Shown in pieces: positions 36,873 through 48,988 of a stretch of 64,000 nt of DNA. Origin of the DNA: Chrysoperla carnea (taxonomy: Eukaryota > Arthropoda > Insecta > Neuroptera > Chrysopidae); the NCBI RefSeq assembly GCF_905475395.1, contig NC_058338.1, positions 38,807,435 to 38,871,434 of the forward strand, written 5' to 3'. Every line of letters begins with the position of its first letter. Position 1 is the stretch's first letter. A program made the position numbers and the translations under genes. The notes beneath the pieces were generated by a model. It did not search any database. It was not told where the DNA came from and was given only the letters and a program-made list of their open reading frames with translations.

Positions 36873-39800
36873 ATGTATCGAATAAGATTTTTCATTTTTT
36901 GTTACATTTTTCCAATTTTTTTAAACTTAATGATTAACGCTGATGATGGTGTTTACAATTTCGAGCAACAACGACAAATCGAAAGGGCATTTTATCGTAA
37001 TTTGCTGGATTTCTATACTTTAAAATCGGATGCAATTAAAAGTGAACAATGTAAAAGTGATTGTGAAATATATCGAAAGTCATTTTACAATAAAGAAATG
37101 TGGGCCATAGGAAGTAAGTCTTTAGTATTGTTTGCAATATTTCTATTGTAGAATTTTGATCTTACACGTTTATCCTTTCATAGACACTTAAAAACTATAC
37201 TCCTTAAAAGTAGTCAAATTATTGGCACAGCTTGATACATTTTCCGTACGTTATTTTGGTAGCTTCTTAAATCAAATCTTTTCGCCAAGAATACTCAATG
37301 TCACCCACGCCTCCCATTTATGATCCTTAAAGAATGCAATATGTTTGGTTGATAATTTAAATGGCGTTTGAGAATCTGTCATGATTATTAATTAAGTGAG
37401 ACATTGATAATACAATGAATAAGCCGGAAAAAGTGTCGATAGTGGAAAAGTTGGGAAACAGTACCGATTTTAATGAAAATTTTTGTAACGTGTTTATAGT
37501 ACCTCAATTAACATTCATCTAACTTAACTTATTCATAATGAGACATAGGACCCCAGCGGGGGCACGAATTGTGTCATTTTTAGCCAAACATTTTTTGGCA
37601 CAAAAGCGAACACACACGATATTTCTTTTGTCACAAAAAAATTAAATATTGACATTGAAAATATTAAATATTACATTTATGTTCAGAAAAAAAAATTAAT
37701 TTTTAGAACCAGTAAAAATGGCACGGTTTTCGGAAGACGTGACAGAATCCATGCAATCTGACATTGTATTCGTAATCAGCAAAATTATATAATTTTACCA
37801 ACTATACATATCCATCCATACGAGAGTAAATGTGATCACTAAAATGTCAAAATTATTTAAAAATAATGAATAAAAATATTACAAATAGAGTTTTGTTGTA
37901 ATAAATAATCTTATCAATAAAATTAATTAATCTTAGTGAATAGCATCCTTTCATCTTTCTGTAATTGTAGAGAATTAGATCAAGGAATTGCATGGCACTT
38001 GCATATTGCATTTTGAAGAGTATTCTAGCGTATCAATGCAATTCCGTTTTCTAAAAAACTTATTTTTATGCGATATATAATAATAATAATATTTTAGTTG
38101 TTATAAGATACAATATCTTGTACAAAGGACTTGCTTGTCATTTGTATAGTAAACTTATATAGTATAAATACACTGAATTCGTAACTTAAAATAAAAACAA
38201 AAGTTCAATTCAATATTTAAAGATTACAGAGTTCATCAAAAACAGCAAAAATGAAGGATATATAAAAAAAACAAACAAAAAATTAATTCATTTATATAAA
38301 AAAATATATCAGATAATCATTAATATAAAAAATCCGGGGCAAATGAAGTAGCATTTTGAAGAAGCTCGTCTGCACTAGTTCGGTTTCATTGAGATAACTC
38401 CACACTGGCGTACAGTATAAAAGAGAATTCGACACAATATTATCAAAAAGGTGAGATCTTGCTGGCCATGATACACACTTTGAGCTAGCCAAAGTTGACA
38501 TAACTGCACTTGTCATAATTCTAGCCTTCCGTACGAAATTTGTGCAAGTTTTGAGGAACTGGAAAATGTCCAAGATAATCAAATTCGCCAACAACATCAA
38601 TTTTATCCGTACCACATTAAAATATTTCATTTTTGTTAATTTTTCCACCTTTTCGAAAAATGACAATTTTTGACTTAGCAGTTAAAGGTCAGTTTATTCG
38701 TTTGTGCATACTTATTCAAGATCTGTAGCTTTCTGTTTAAGTCATAACAACTGTGTCCAAAGATTACTAAGTCGTCTGCATACAGCAACAGTAACAAATT
38801 ATTATATAAACAAGTCGTATATTTTGAGACCCTGAACACCGTGGCAACAAAAAAATGCCTCGATATCGTTAATGAATATTGCAAATAACCTCGGGGTTAG
38901 AGATTTTTCTGCTATAGTACCTTAGTCTAAAGTAAATTAACAGGAATGTGGAAAAAGTAAAATATTATGGAAAGTAAAAATATATAAATTATACTGTATT
39001 TTCAACAGACAATGTCAGAGTAAAATCATATACAGAGTGTTCTATAATTCTGAATAAACTGAGAAAAAAGAAATAGCTTTCTATCAAATTTCGATCTGAG
39101 GCCTGTTATAGGATGTTTCGGAGATATTGCTATAGGAAAAATTGAAGCATTAGGAATTGAGACTTTAGAACAAAAAAAAGTCTCTCATTTCTCACTCATC
39201 AGAACTTTATACAATGTGTGCAAAGACCATTTTAGAATTTGGATAAAATCAAAAATGTAATTTTTGATCTTTGGATAAGCTCAAATATTTAATTTAAGTT
39301 AGGAAAAACAAACCCGGTACACCAGAGCTTATTGTCAAATTTATGCGGATGAATAAAGTTTCTATTATTACCATTTCATTAATTTTACAGTGTTCGATTC
39401 ATCATCAAAAATGCAATCGGGTTTTTTATCTGGTAATTTAGCTGAGCTAGGAGATTTTAATCAATGTATTAACATACAAGTGATTAAGGAAAATGGTACA
39501 GCAATTCGAGGAAAACACGTCTTAATAAGTATATCCGGCTATGTGTTGTTTACACCATACCCCTTCCAACTTCAAGCAGGATATCCTATGATACAATTGC
39601 CTTATTTAAATTATGTGAGTATTCCTACAAAATTGCAATTAGATATAAATTAACATTTTGGTTTTTTACATGCAGATCAACAAAACTCTTTATAACATAA
39701 AATTCTTAAAATCGGAACATATAACACGACAACCACAACCCAGTCACCAATGGGCAATTTGTGTACCAGATTCGTGTAATCTTCATGAGATTGTTACACA

Positions 39801-42800
39801 TTTAAAATTATACATGGAACGTGATAATTTTACAAGAATAACTGACGCATCAGAACAGACATTAGACAGCCAATTTCATTTAAGAGATTATGATTGGATA
39901 ATAATGTAAGTTAGCATATGCCATATATCTAATATAAATTATTTAATTCTAATTAAATACTATCGACCAAAAAAAATTTCTAAGTAGATATGTTTGGCAA
40001 TTTTTTTAGATCAATCTTTATCGAAATTGGTGTAATAATTGTACTACAAACGATCTATGACACCTATCTGTATTATACCAAAACAAGTAAGTAATATTCA
40101 TTTCGAAAATTATGTGACTAGTTAATTTTAATTAAAAAATATTCTTCAACTTACAGCTGCTTAAAAACTAATGTTTCTTAATATGATTTTCAGAAACTAA
40201 ACATTGGACATTAACAGCATTCTCAGTTTTAACAAATGGCCAACATCTTGTAGCTATATCAAAGAGGCCCGAATTACTGCCATGCTTGGATGGAATTCGT
40301 GTCATTTCTATGCTTTTGATAATTTTGGGACACGAACACGATTCATTTCTAAAAACTTTAAATTACAATGCAATAGAAGCATTTAATGTATGTATAGCCA
40401 ATATATATTTTTATTGCATAATATAGGTTTATAGGCCAGCATCTCGGAAAAATTATTATTAAGTCCGTAGCAATTTTCATGATCAAATTATATTGAATTT
40501 ATTCATTTATAATATGGAAAGAAATATTGCAGAAGTACCTTTGTAGAGTTAAAATAAGACAAGCATGCTTCAAACTTAATAAAATCGCTTACTTTTTAAT
40601 GTTTCTACTTGATATTGCACTGCTGTTGGGACAGATCATGAAAAAAGGAATAGCAAAAAGTATAATGAACAAATTTAAAAAGATCTAAAATTTCATTTTA
40701 TCGATTACACAGGTATGCAAAAAAAAATTTTTTGTCAGCTGCATGAGATATTTTTACTAAACTATATGTTTTAGAATGGGCTGATTTCAGAAATGATGGC
40801 CTTTTTTTTCAATAACGTAAGGTTTTTTTGCCTAATTTCTTTCAGGCTTATCTTGCAGCCTTGAGCTTCGTATGCTGCTAGTTGAACAATGGTTTTGTAG
40901 TCAGAACCCTTAGTATTTCCTAAAAACTTTCACACTACATCCTTGAACGATACACAAGCTTATTTTTCCTTCTCATTCATACTTTCCACAAAGAGGGTGT
41001 CGGTTAAAAGCCTTCTGATGTCGGGGCCGGTGAAAGCTCCCTCTTTCAACTTTGCTTCTGACACCCTCTTGCAGGGGTTTTGCAAATTGTTTCATCAACC
41101 CCAAATTGATATGGAGAGGTGATATCTAAACTGGCGGCACCAAAGTAGTATAGAAAACATTTTTCTCTCCAGATTTTAAAGTTTGTCGGGGTGGCCAATC
41201 ACTTGTAGTCCAATGCTGTTCTCTGGCTCTACTATCCCATAAGCATAAGAAGCAAGGGTATTTAGTATAGCCTGTCTGCTGACCCAAAAGCCTCGTCAGC
41301 TGCCTGCTGACCCAAAAGTCCCCACAAACCATTTATTAATGGTCCTGATATTTGATTCTTTCCAGGATAATGGCCAAATTATTACAGTTAGTTGTCTTCC
41401 ATATGCACAGAATATCCCATTGGAAGCGAAGCTAATTTATTTTCATCGTGCAATAATAATACTTTAAGACTAGTTTAATATAATATTACTATAAAATACT
41501 GTATAATACTACTTAAAGACTAGTTTATGTTGTTACTAATATCTATAAAAACCTATGTGATAGAATGTTTTGAATATTTGTCCTGTTTTTGGGAGGTCAA
41601 AATCTATAAGAAAATGTAAAAAAATCCTATGCAGTTTTGTAGTCGCAGACCTGTGTTATTTAAAGTATAAAAAAAATTTACAAAGAACAAAAGTATTTAG
41701 CATTCATTGAAAAACTCGATATCAATTATTTAATTTATTATTTTTCAAATACAAAAGTTATTTTTATTTTTTTTTTTTTTTTTTCTCTTAGGAGTATAGA
41801 ACATTTATGTTTGATCTTATTTCTCTCAATTATGTCTTCCTTGATCAATTTTTTATGTTGAGTGGATTTTTAACAATGTATGGATTTTTAAGAACAAGAG
41901 AAAAAGAACCAACGTTTAATATTGTCAAATTTTATGCTCGAAGATATTTAAGGTATACTCTCCTATATTTGTAATGTGACTTCTCTCATTGCTCTTCAAT
42001 GCGATATCTTTCATTTATTAAATAATATTATAATTTTACATTTTATTTTTAGACTAACACCAGCACTGATAGCAACTATTTTATGTGACATTTCAATAAT
42101 ACGTTTAATGGGTAGTGGACCAGGGTTTCAGTTAAGGATAGATAGATTAGTGGATACATGTGAAAAAAATTGGTGGCTTTCATTGCTGTATGTATCAAAT
42201 TATGTAGATGTTCGTAACATCGTAAGTATTTTATTTGAATTTTTCTGTTTTATTTTAGACACATTGTGTTACCAAGACAAACTTTTATATTTTAGACTTT
42301 TTTATTTTTAACAAAAAAAAAATATTTTTATTTTGCTCACCAGTTTTAAACAAAAAAGTACTCTTGTAATTTTTTCTCTAGATTATTAGTTTTCGAGATA
42401 ATAAATTCTTGGAAAACTAAAAATGCTATATTCGTTTTTCAGAAAAATGTGTTATTTTTTTTTATCTCTGAAGGAATTTGCATCTTTCAGCGAAGCTCCT
42501 GAGCTACGAATTTTTCAAATTAAAATTGCAAATATCAGGAGCTGGACGCCTGAACATATTTACATTATTATTAACGTAATCGTAATCGGTGAACTTTTCC
42601 TTACTTTAAATAAATGAGTGTAAGTTTAGACATTTCAATTTTTTTTTATTACTTCGGTCGGGACTATTTGGTAGAACCCCGTGTCTAATCATCCTATACC
42701 TTCACCCGTGACTGATTAAAATTTTTAGAAAACTTATAATTTTTGTACTAACAAATTTTTTTAGTGTTTGCCACAATCCTGGTATCTTAGTGCTGATACA

Positions 42801-45269
42801 CAGTTATATTGGCTATCACCGTTATTGTTGTTACCTGTAGTGTGGTGGAAAAAATGTTCTTATTATCTTTTTGGAATAATAACGATAGTTGGGACAGCTG
42901 TTGTATGGTTCATCGTTTACGATAAACAACTGATACCAAATGCGTAAGTTTATTCATTCTTAAAGATTGTAAGTATAAAAAACTAGAGAGAGAACTACCA
43001 TAGGCTTATTAAAACAGCCCATTTTGTGTTTAAGCCTACCAAATATTGATTAATTAATCCAACAACCTGTAGCTTGTAAACGCCTGTGTAATATATACAT
43101 ACAAACGGGCGGAAATAATAAACCAATAAAATTTAGAATATACAATAAATCAAATAAAATAAAATTAGATTGAATCTCTTGACAATGAACACAAGTTCGA
43201 AAAATTTTGAGATCAAATAAATAAACTTGTAGTCATACACTAATAATAAAATTAGTTTTTTTATTATTTTAATCATTTATTATAAAAATTAATTAATTTA
43301 ATTCGACGAGCTCATTAAGGAGAAAAAATATGAGGAATTCCTCAGGCTAACGCAAGGGGCTTTTTCTTATGTGAGCATATTAGAATCCACCACCCAGTAC
43401 TACCAGGCATAACCAAATAAGAAGCTTCTTCAGCTAAAGGATATTACTCTAAAATAATTTTTTTATATTATGTTCTTTGGAATTAAAGCCAATAGTCTAT
43501 TTTAAGATCAATATCATTTTGTTTGCTTGCAGTAAACCGTCAGATTATTTGAGTGCATATCACACTGCAACACATACCCGCATCTGTCCTTGGGTTATAG
43601 GACATGCACTGGCTTACTTTATTTATCAAAATAGAAATAAGAAATTTAACATTCCAATGGTATGATTAAGTTCAATCTTAAGTAAATAATACTTTAAGTA
43701 TTTTACACATTTGATTGTGTTTTAGTGGTTGGCAACATTGTTATGGGTTCTAGCACTTTCACTTGGCGCTTATTCAATGTTTGGAATGTATCCAATTACA
43801 GAATTAGACTATGAATATGACCGAGCCTATGTGTCATATTTTATGGCAATGTCGACTGTATTCTATTGCTTGGCAATTTCTTGGATTATTTTTTCATGCA
43901 TATTTGGATATGGAGGTAAGCTTTTTCTAACAATGAATACAAAACCTACAGAGCTCCGAATGGTATGTAATAGTTATTATATTTGATATCCAGCATATAT
44001 AAGAATTTTGGATTTTTTTGTTGAGTAAGTCGAAATAAATATCGTATTAATGAAATTTAGAAATACAAGATAACTTGGAAGTCTAAATGCGATAATATAA
44101 TATTTTGTTGGACTTGATGAACCGATGAATGAATTTGGCCGTAGTTGGAGTTATTTTTTAAAGAAAGCTTTTGAAAAAAAGTTCTCAAGTTTCTTGAGAG
44201 TCGTTGATTCTTCCTTGAAGCTTTTGAACCCTTTTTAGTCATTAAGGCCCCCATGGAGCCATTTTTTTTACTTTGTTTAATTTTAAAGGGTGGTAACTCC
44301 TTTGGTTTGTGATTTCCTTTACTTGATATTTTACTTTAATCGAGGCACCTTAAAATGATGATGCCAAAATATATTAATGTGTTATTTTTTAAAGGTATTG
44401 TGAATTGGTTTTTGACGTTACCAATGTGGCAGCCATTATCCAAATTAACTTATTCTATGTTTTTAACTCACAATGTTCTACGACTTCTATTTCATGCATC
44501 GCTTAAAACACCACCATGGTTTTCATATATGAATTTGGTTTGTATCTATTACTCCATGAGTTAAACGGGTTGTTTCAGAATTTTTCGGCACAATTTTAGG
44601 TATGCGTTTACTAGCACAAACTAAATAAAAATATTTATGTAATTTTGCCCATGGTTCGTATCGTATGACAAAATTTAAATAATTTTGTCATACGGTTATT
44701 GTTAAATTAATAATTTTAAATCCTCTTCTCGATGATTAAGCAATTTGAGACATACCTTTCTGCCGTGCCTTTCTGAACAACCTATAGAAGAAAAGTTTTT
44801 CTAAAGATTTTATCCATTTTATAGTTTTACAATTTTTGCGGTTTGACTGTAATTACATTGGTTGCATCATTAGTCTGGATTTTCTCGTTTGAAATGCCTT
44901 TTATGGTTATTGATGCACACGTGTTAAGAAAAAGTAAGTATTAAAAAATCTTTTTACCCGACTGTCAAGGAGAGGTTATGTTTTTCGCGTGTATCTTATT
45001 TGTATGTATGTATGTATGTATGGATATTTGTTTGTAATTTTTTTTATAATAATAATAATAATAATTAAAGTTACAATTACAATTATTTTGCATTTTTGGG
45101 TACACATAACAAAACGTGTTGTCTTAGTTCTTTTAAGTTATATTTTCATTAACCTAAGAACTTATTTTGTTTTTAGGTAGGAGTTAATTTGATTTAACTA
45201 TATTTAATTGCTTTTATAGCACCAAACCAAGTAATATTACCAAAAAATAATGATGTAAATAGCAACTGA
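36873..45269 (+). CDS. NRF-6-like membrane acyltransferase, copy 4 (13 exons, 697 aa, microexon lost)
   Basis: Exons: 36873-37113, 39391-39614, 39676-39905, 40010-40086, 40194-40387, 41792-41952, 42053-42221, 42765-42943, 43533-43659, 43726-43915, 44395-44537, 44825-44933, 45220-45269. They sum to 2094 nt, in frame. It has a signal peptide, an NRF domain (exon 3 shorter than in copy 3; WAICVPDSC kept), R293-X10-H304, LDQFFMLSGFL and LSKLTYSMFLTH. The frame is open upstream to 36693, but the aligned start is 36873 (M-Y-R-I). The 15-nt microexon of the other copies is absent. The last exon stops at TGA (45267-45269), earlier than the aligned stop of copy 3, so the tail is short. Introns 1 and 5 are enlarged by minus-strand transposon debris. 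Most core residues are intact, so the gene is probably functional. Confidence 0.9.
38290..38930 (-). pseudogene. Non-LTR retrotransposon reverse-transcriptase fragment in intron 1 of copy 4
   Basis: Read on the minus strand, SLTPRLFAIFINDIEAFF lies near 38880-38930. LLLLLYADDLVIFG follows (the YADD catalytic motif is at 38771-38782), then SKIVIFRKGGKINKNE and FDYLGHF in another frame. A further region has KARIMTSAVMSTLA and LLYCTPVWSYLNET. This order matches the palm, thumb and C-terminal part of LINE reverse transcriptases. Frameshifts and stops break it, there is no endonuclease part and no ends are visible. It is a dead fragment lying antisense to the gene. Confidence 0.85.
39029..39170 (+). 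repeat. Terminal fragment related to the foldback element of copy 5
   Basis: 'tatacagagtgttct' is followed by 'caaatttcgatctgaggcc'. The same two motifs occur, on the opposite strand, at the right end of the 54.9-55.6 kb element. Only one end is recognisable here. Confidence 0.5.
40780..41430 (-). pseudogene. Broken transposon-like ORF in intron 5 of copy 4
   Basis: The best open part (41126-41332, minus) reads VCGDF, then LLGQQTGYTKYPCFLCLWDS, then HWTTSDWPPRQTLK and GEKNV. Beyond it come LHINLGLMKQF, a frameshift, and then GPDIRRLLTD, ACVSFKDVV and KFLGNTKGSDYK. This order and the GYTKYPCFLCLWDSR motif fit a protein family that I recall as multi-copy in many invertebrate genomes and that is probably transposon-associated. 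The exact family name is not certain. Several stops, frameshifts and a small internal duplication (41270-41325) show that it is dead. Confidence 0.65.
44953..45045 (+). repeat. Interspersed repeat family B next to the lost microexon of copy 4
   Basis: 'ttacccgactgtcaaggag', then 'ggttatgtttttcgcgtgta' and a 'tatgtatg' run. It occupies the place where microexon 13 would be expected after exon 12. The copy at 57457 in copy 5 sits after its microexon. Confidence 0.65.
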
Positions 45270-45468
45270 AATGGAACTAGTTTATAATTTAAAATTCAGC
45301 TAAATTAAAATATGAAAAATAAACAACTCAACTTGGCGATAATCGAACCAGGAATATATTTTCCAGATGGCGCCAACACCCCAAGGCACAGGATGTTCTA
45401 TGTGTGTGTGACATTTTTAAATAACATTAAATTATTATTATAGCAACTAAACCTTTGTAAATATTTTT

Positions 45469-45474
45469 AAATAA
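45469..45474 (+). other. Poly(A) signal candidate, copy 4
   Basis: AATAAA lies about 200 bases after the stop, in the same sequence context as in copy 3 ('aaatatttttaaataaat'). Confidence 0.55.
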
Positions 45475-46587
45475 ATCTTTTTTTTTTCTTGAAAACTATT
45501 GTGATAGTTTTTATACATATACATAGATGTTCACTTAATTGTTTGTTTATGATAGTTTAATGCTTACATTTAGACATATCGATCTTAATCCTAAGAGAAG
45601 TATGCCGTTTTATATTATATTTTATATTGTTTTGTCTATGGGTACAAGTAGATCTAGTAGGAATTCATAAATTTTAATTAATTCCAAGTGATACTTAGTG
45701 GATGTTATTGCTTTGAATAACAGTATAAATATACAGGGTGTCCTAGAAGTAACGGACGCCCTTGTTGCATCAGGTAGAAAATAAAATTTGAAGACGAAAA
45801 GTCCTTTTTCATTTTTTGATCCAATGCACGGATAATTAGCTATTCTTTAAAATAGACAGCCAATCAGAAGCAGGTTATAGTGGTGGGCCAACGAGGAAGG
45901 GGAGAGAAAATAGTAAGAAACAGCGAGAGTGAGTGCATATAAATATGTGTGGAAGGGTGTGGATACGTAGGTGCATCGGATGTAAGTGTATAGAATCAAA
46001 AAAGGGATGCGGTCTTTTCGTTTTAGAATTTTAATTTCTACCTGTTAATCATTTTTATTTATCAGTTATAAGTTATCATCGCTATATTGTCACATTAGTA
46101 GCATTCGATAAAGTAGCTGTTTTTTGTTTTGAATAAATCTTATACGACTGACGGTACTAATGAGTACCGCATTTTCGACCATCTATTTTTCCAGAAAGGT
46201 TTTCCGATTTAAAGCCAATTTTTATTTACTCTTGTATAAATAAAGATACTTTTTGTTAACAAAAAATCATTATCATAGTGGAAAATATAAAAAAAATTGG
46301 TAACGTCAGACGATTGATTATAAATTAAAATTTCATTTTATTTTTTATGTTATATGATTTTTATTGTATTCTAATAAAAGAAATATAAAACAAACATAAA
46401 TAACAATTCTTATAAAAATAAAAGGATCACAATCCAATTTCACAGAAATTAAGAATTATTATTATAAATTTAAAATATAAAGATTCTGATGATCCTTTCT
46501 ATCCTATTCTGTCCTGTTCTATCCTGAAAATTTTGAATTTACATGACAGTAAACTGGTTTTCATTTTTTCTTATCATTATGGTTTAA
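45475..46587. other. Intergenic DNA right of copy 4
   Basis: AT-rich sequence with no gene seen. At 45731 'atacagggtgtcctagaagt' resembles a transposon terminus, but no matching second end was found. A short imprecise repeat of 'tcctattctg' type lies at 46490-46525. Confidence 0.45.
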
Positions 46588-47185
46588 TTATATAGCGGAG
46601 ACCGCGTCTTCTATATTTTTGTTATCAACGATTTCTTTTTTTCGATTAGTTGTCACTTCACTTTGAATTTTTTTCATATTTCTCTCAAAAATATCGTCAA
46701 ATAATGTTGTTTCAATAAAATCACCATCGCAATTGATTTCAATATCAATATTCTCATTGAAAACTAGGTACTGTTTCAGAATATTCGATACTTTTCTCCT
46801 CTATTAAAACTTTCTTTCGAACTATCGACAAGTTTCCAACAATGAAATAATAACTATAAAAAGTTAATATTACTAAATGACTGGGGGTACTCTCCTGGCC
46901 AGTAATGTTTTTACTTTTAACTATGTGAAACTATTTGTTTTGTGGCATATAAAATAATTTTATGTTTAGGAAAAATACCAAAATGAATAAAATTAATAAA
47001 CTTACCAGTAAATATTCATACCATGTTTTTTTACTGGTAGGGTTGTCTTCAGATTTGATCGAGAGACTTCCGAAATCGTGTAGTCTCTCCCGACTTAACC
47101 TTACATAAACTCTCCCAACAACATTAATTCTGTTCAGTAAGAAAAGGCATTTTTTGATGATAAATTCGACTATTCTGGGGATCTT
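46588..47185 (-). CDS. Unidentified coding-like segment, possibly two exons (or a decayed gene)
   Basis: Minus-strand reading. The upstream piece (47185-47006) is open for 60 codons and includes NRINVVGRVYVRLSRERL and SIKSEDNPTSKKTWYEYLL, ending exactly at a GTAAGT donor. The downstream piece (46800-46588) begins right after 'ttttaatag' and stays in phase. It reads RRKVSNILKQYLVF, then DIEINCDGDFIETTLFDD, and ends at a TAA (70 residues). The downstream piece is rich in G at codon position 1, as real exons are. There is no in-frame start ATG in the first piece, so more exons, or decay, must be assumed. I do not recognise the product. Reading through the donor instead gives a hydrophobic stretch and a stop. 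Confidence 0.3.
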
Positions 47186-47834
47186 TCATTTTAAATTACT
47201 TGAAACATATGTATTTAAAATTTTAATTATAGATAAACTGAGCTAAAAAAACAATTAGAAATCGAACTGTATTATAATTCGATGGTATAGTTAAATCAAT
47301 TTCACAATCTTCAGATTTCCTTCAACTTTGAGGTAACAACTCTTTTTACAGGTGTTTTATTTCAAGCTAACCCTATCTATGCAACGAAGGAATATAACGT
47401 GATTCCATGTCATAAGATACAACAATAGTTCAGTGATGATCACATTGTGTAAATAGAGATGGTATTCAATTAAGAAGTATTCAATTAAGAGTCATAAAAA
47501 TCCATAAAATTTCAGGGCAATGTCATCAATTTTTATGTTCTTAAAAAAATAAATATTATATTGTATTTGTACTTAAAATTGCAATTGCATTTGTAAATAT
47601 TGTAGTGAATTTTAACAAGTAAATATATATTTTATAAAATAAAATATTATTAGCGACTTGTATGTCCCCTGCTTCACGGCTCATTATATGTTAAACATCA
47701 AAAGGTTGAATTTTATTATAGATTTTGTATCAAATAGAACGCAGAACGTAGATTTTGTATCAAAGAAATGCATTTAATATTTCCAACCGCGTATTTATAG
47801 TAATATAATGGTATAATTATATAGTAATATAATT

Positions 47835-48285
47835 ATACCGTGTATATGAAGTATACCCAGGTATACTAAGTTTAGTCCCAAGTTTGTAACGACAAAAACG
47901 AAAAGAGATATCAAGTTGAAATTTTTATAGCGTGTTTATTACGTAAAAAGTGAGGTCGAGTTCGTAAATGAGCAACATGGGTTAATTGGGTCTTGAGTCC
48001 GTAGGACCCATATTGTAAACCGTTTGAGATAGAACAAAAACTTAAATGTAAAAAATGTTCTTTATAAGAAAATAAACAACGTTTGTTTGAAGCATTATTT
48101 CGTAAATATCATTGTTTACTCGCGAGAGCGCAAATTATGCGTAAATTGTATAGTATGTATTTATTATATGAGAATATCAGTTATATATGTGTGGTATGTA
48201 TGTATGTGTAATGTGACAGAGTAATCAACACTGTCTCTACATGGTATTTCAACAATTAACTCAGTCAATTGTTTATTTTCACTTG
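47835..48285 (+). repeat. Interspersed repeat family A between copies 4 and 5
   Basis: From 'taccgtgtatatgaagtata' to 'caattaactcagtcaattg'. The GTCCGTCTGTC segment is deleted; the sequence jumps from 'agtttgtaacg' to 'acaaaaacgaaaagagat'. The rest, including 'gcgagagcgcaaattatgcg', is intact. Confidence 0.8.
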
Positions 48286-48820
48286 TTACTATTTCATTTC
48301 AGAAAATTCGACGAAGGAAAAATTGGGGAAAAAGGAGGTAGGTAAGCATTTGAAAATATATTGAATTATAACAACCTTGTACATTGAAAAACTAGTAAAA
48401 TTTTAGTGAAACTATTTTTTAGTATATTTAATTAAAATGTGTTTAATTGGTATTGTGATATAGATATTCTGATGGAAAAGTAATTGAACTAAAATAACTG
48501 TTTTTTAACTAACTATTTTTATCTGCTTGAAAATTCATTTTGTACACTTCGAAAATAAAAAAATTTTATGAAATTTTTACTTGTAAAGGTGTATTTTAAA
48601 TTTAAGACCGTTTTAAAATATGTAACTGTATCGAATCGGAACTAACTTATTAGGTTTAAGATTGATAATTAATAAAAAATATGACATTCAATGACTAATA
48701 TTACTCAATCCGGAAAAATATTATACCTTAAGAAAAATTTAAAAAAAATTTGGGCATAAAGGACTCTCATCGTCAAGAAACTTTCACAAATACAGAATTT
48801 TAAAAAAAAATTATGTGATT

Positions 48821-48950
48821 TTCTCAACGAGCTTTGCAATTTATGTTATAATAAAGGTATAAAAATTCCAAAAAATGATTTAAAAAAAGTTATACGATCG
48901 TTGATATTTCAGCGAAGTGGTGTTTTATAAACTTACCGAGATATTAGCCA
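48821..48950 (+). promoter_or_regulatory. Conserved proximal promoter region of copy 5
   Basis: It has 'gattttctcaacgag', the TATA-like 'gttataataaagg', 'ataaaaattcc' and 'gatatttcagcgaagtggtg', in the same order as in the other copies but more diverged. The ATG follows at 48989. Confidence 0.45.
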
Positions 48951-48988
48951 AATTTCCTGGTTAATGTATGGTATTTAGAACAATAAAA

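Noticed and set aside
40010-40193. Suspected frameshift at the end of exon 4 in copy 4
   Set aside because: Recounting gives 77 bases as in the other copies, so the frame is kept.
45731-46150. 'atacagggtgtcc' resembling a transposon end
   Set aside because: No matching terminus or coding sequence was found, so it is only mentioned.
48968-48988. In-frame ATG seven codons upstream of the copy 5 start
   Set aside because: Not conserved in the other copies; it would move the signal peptide inward. It remains possible.
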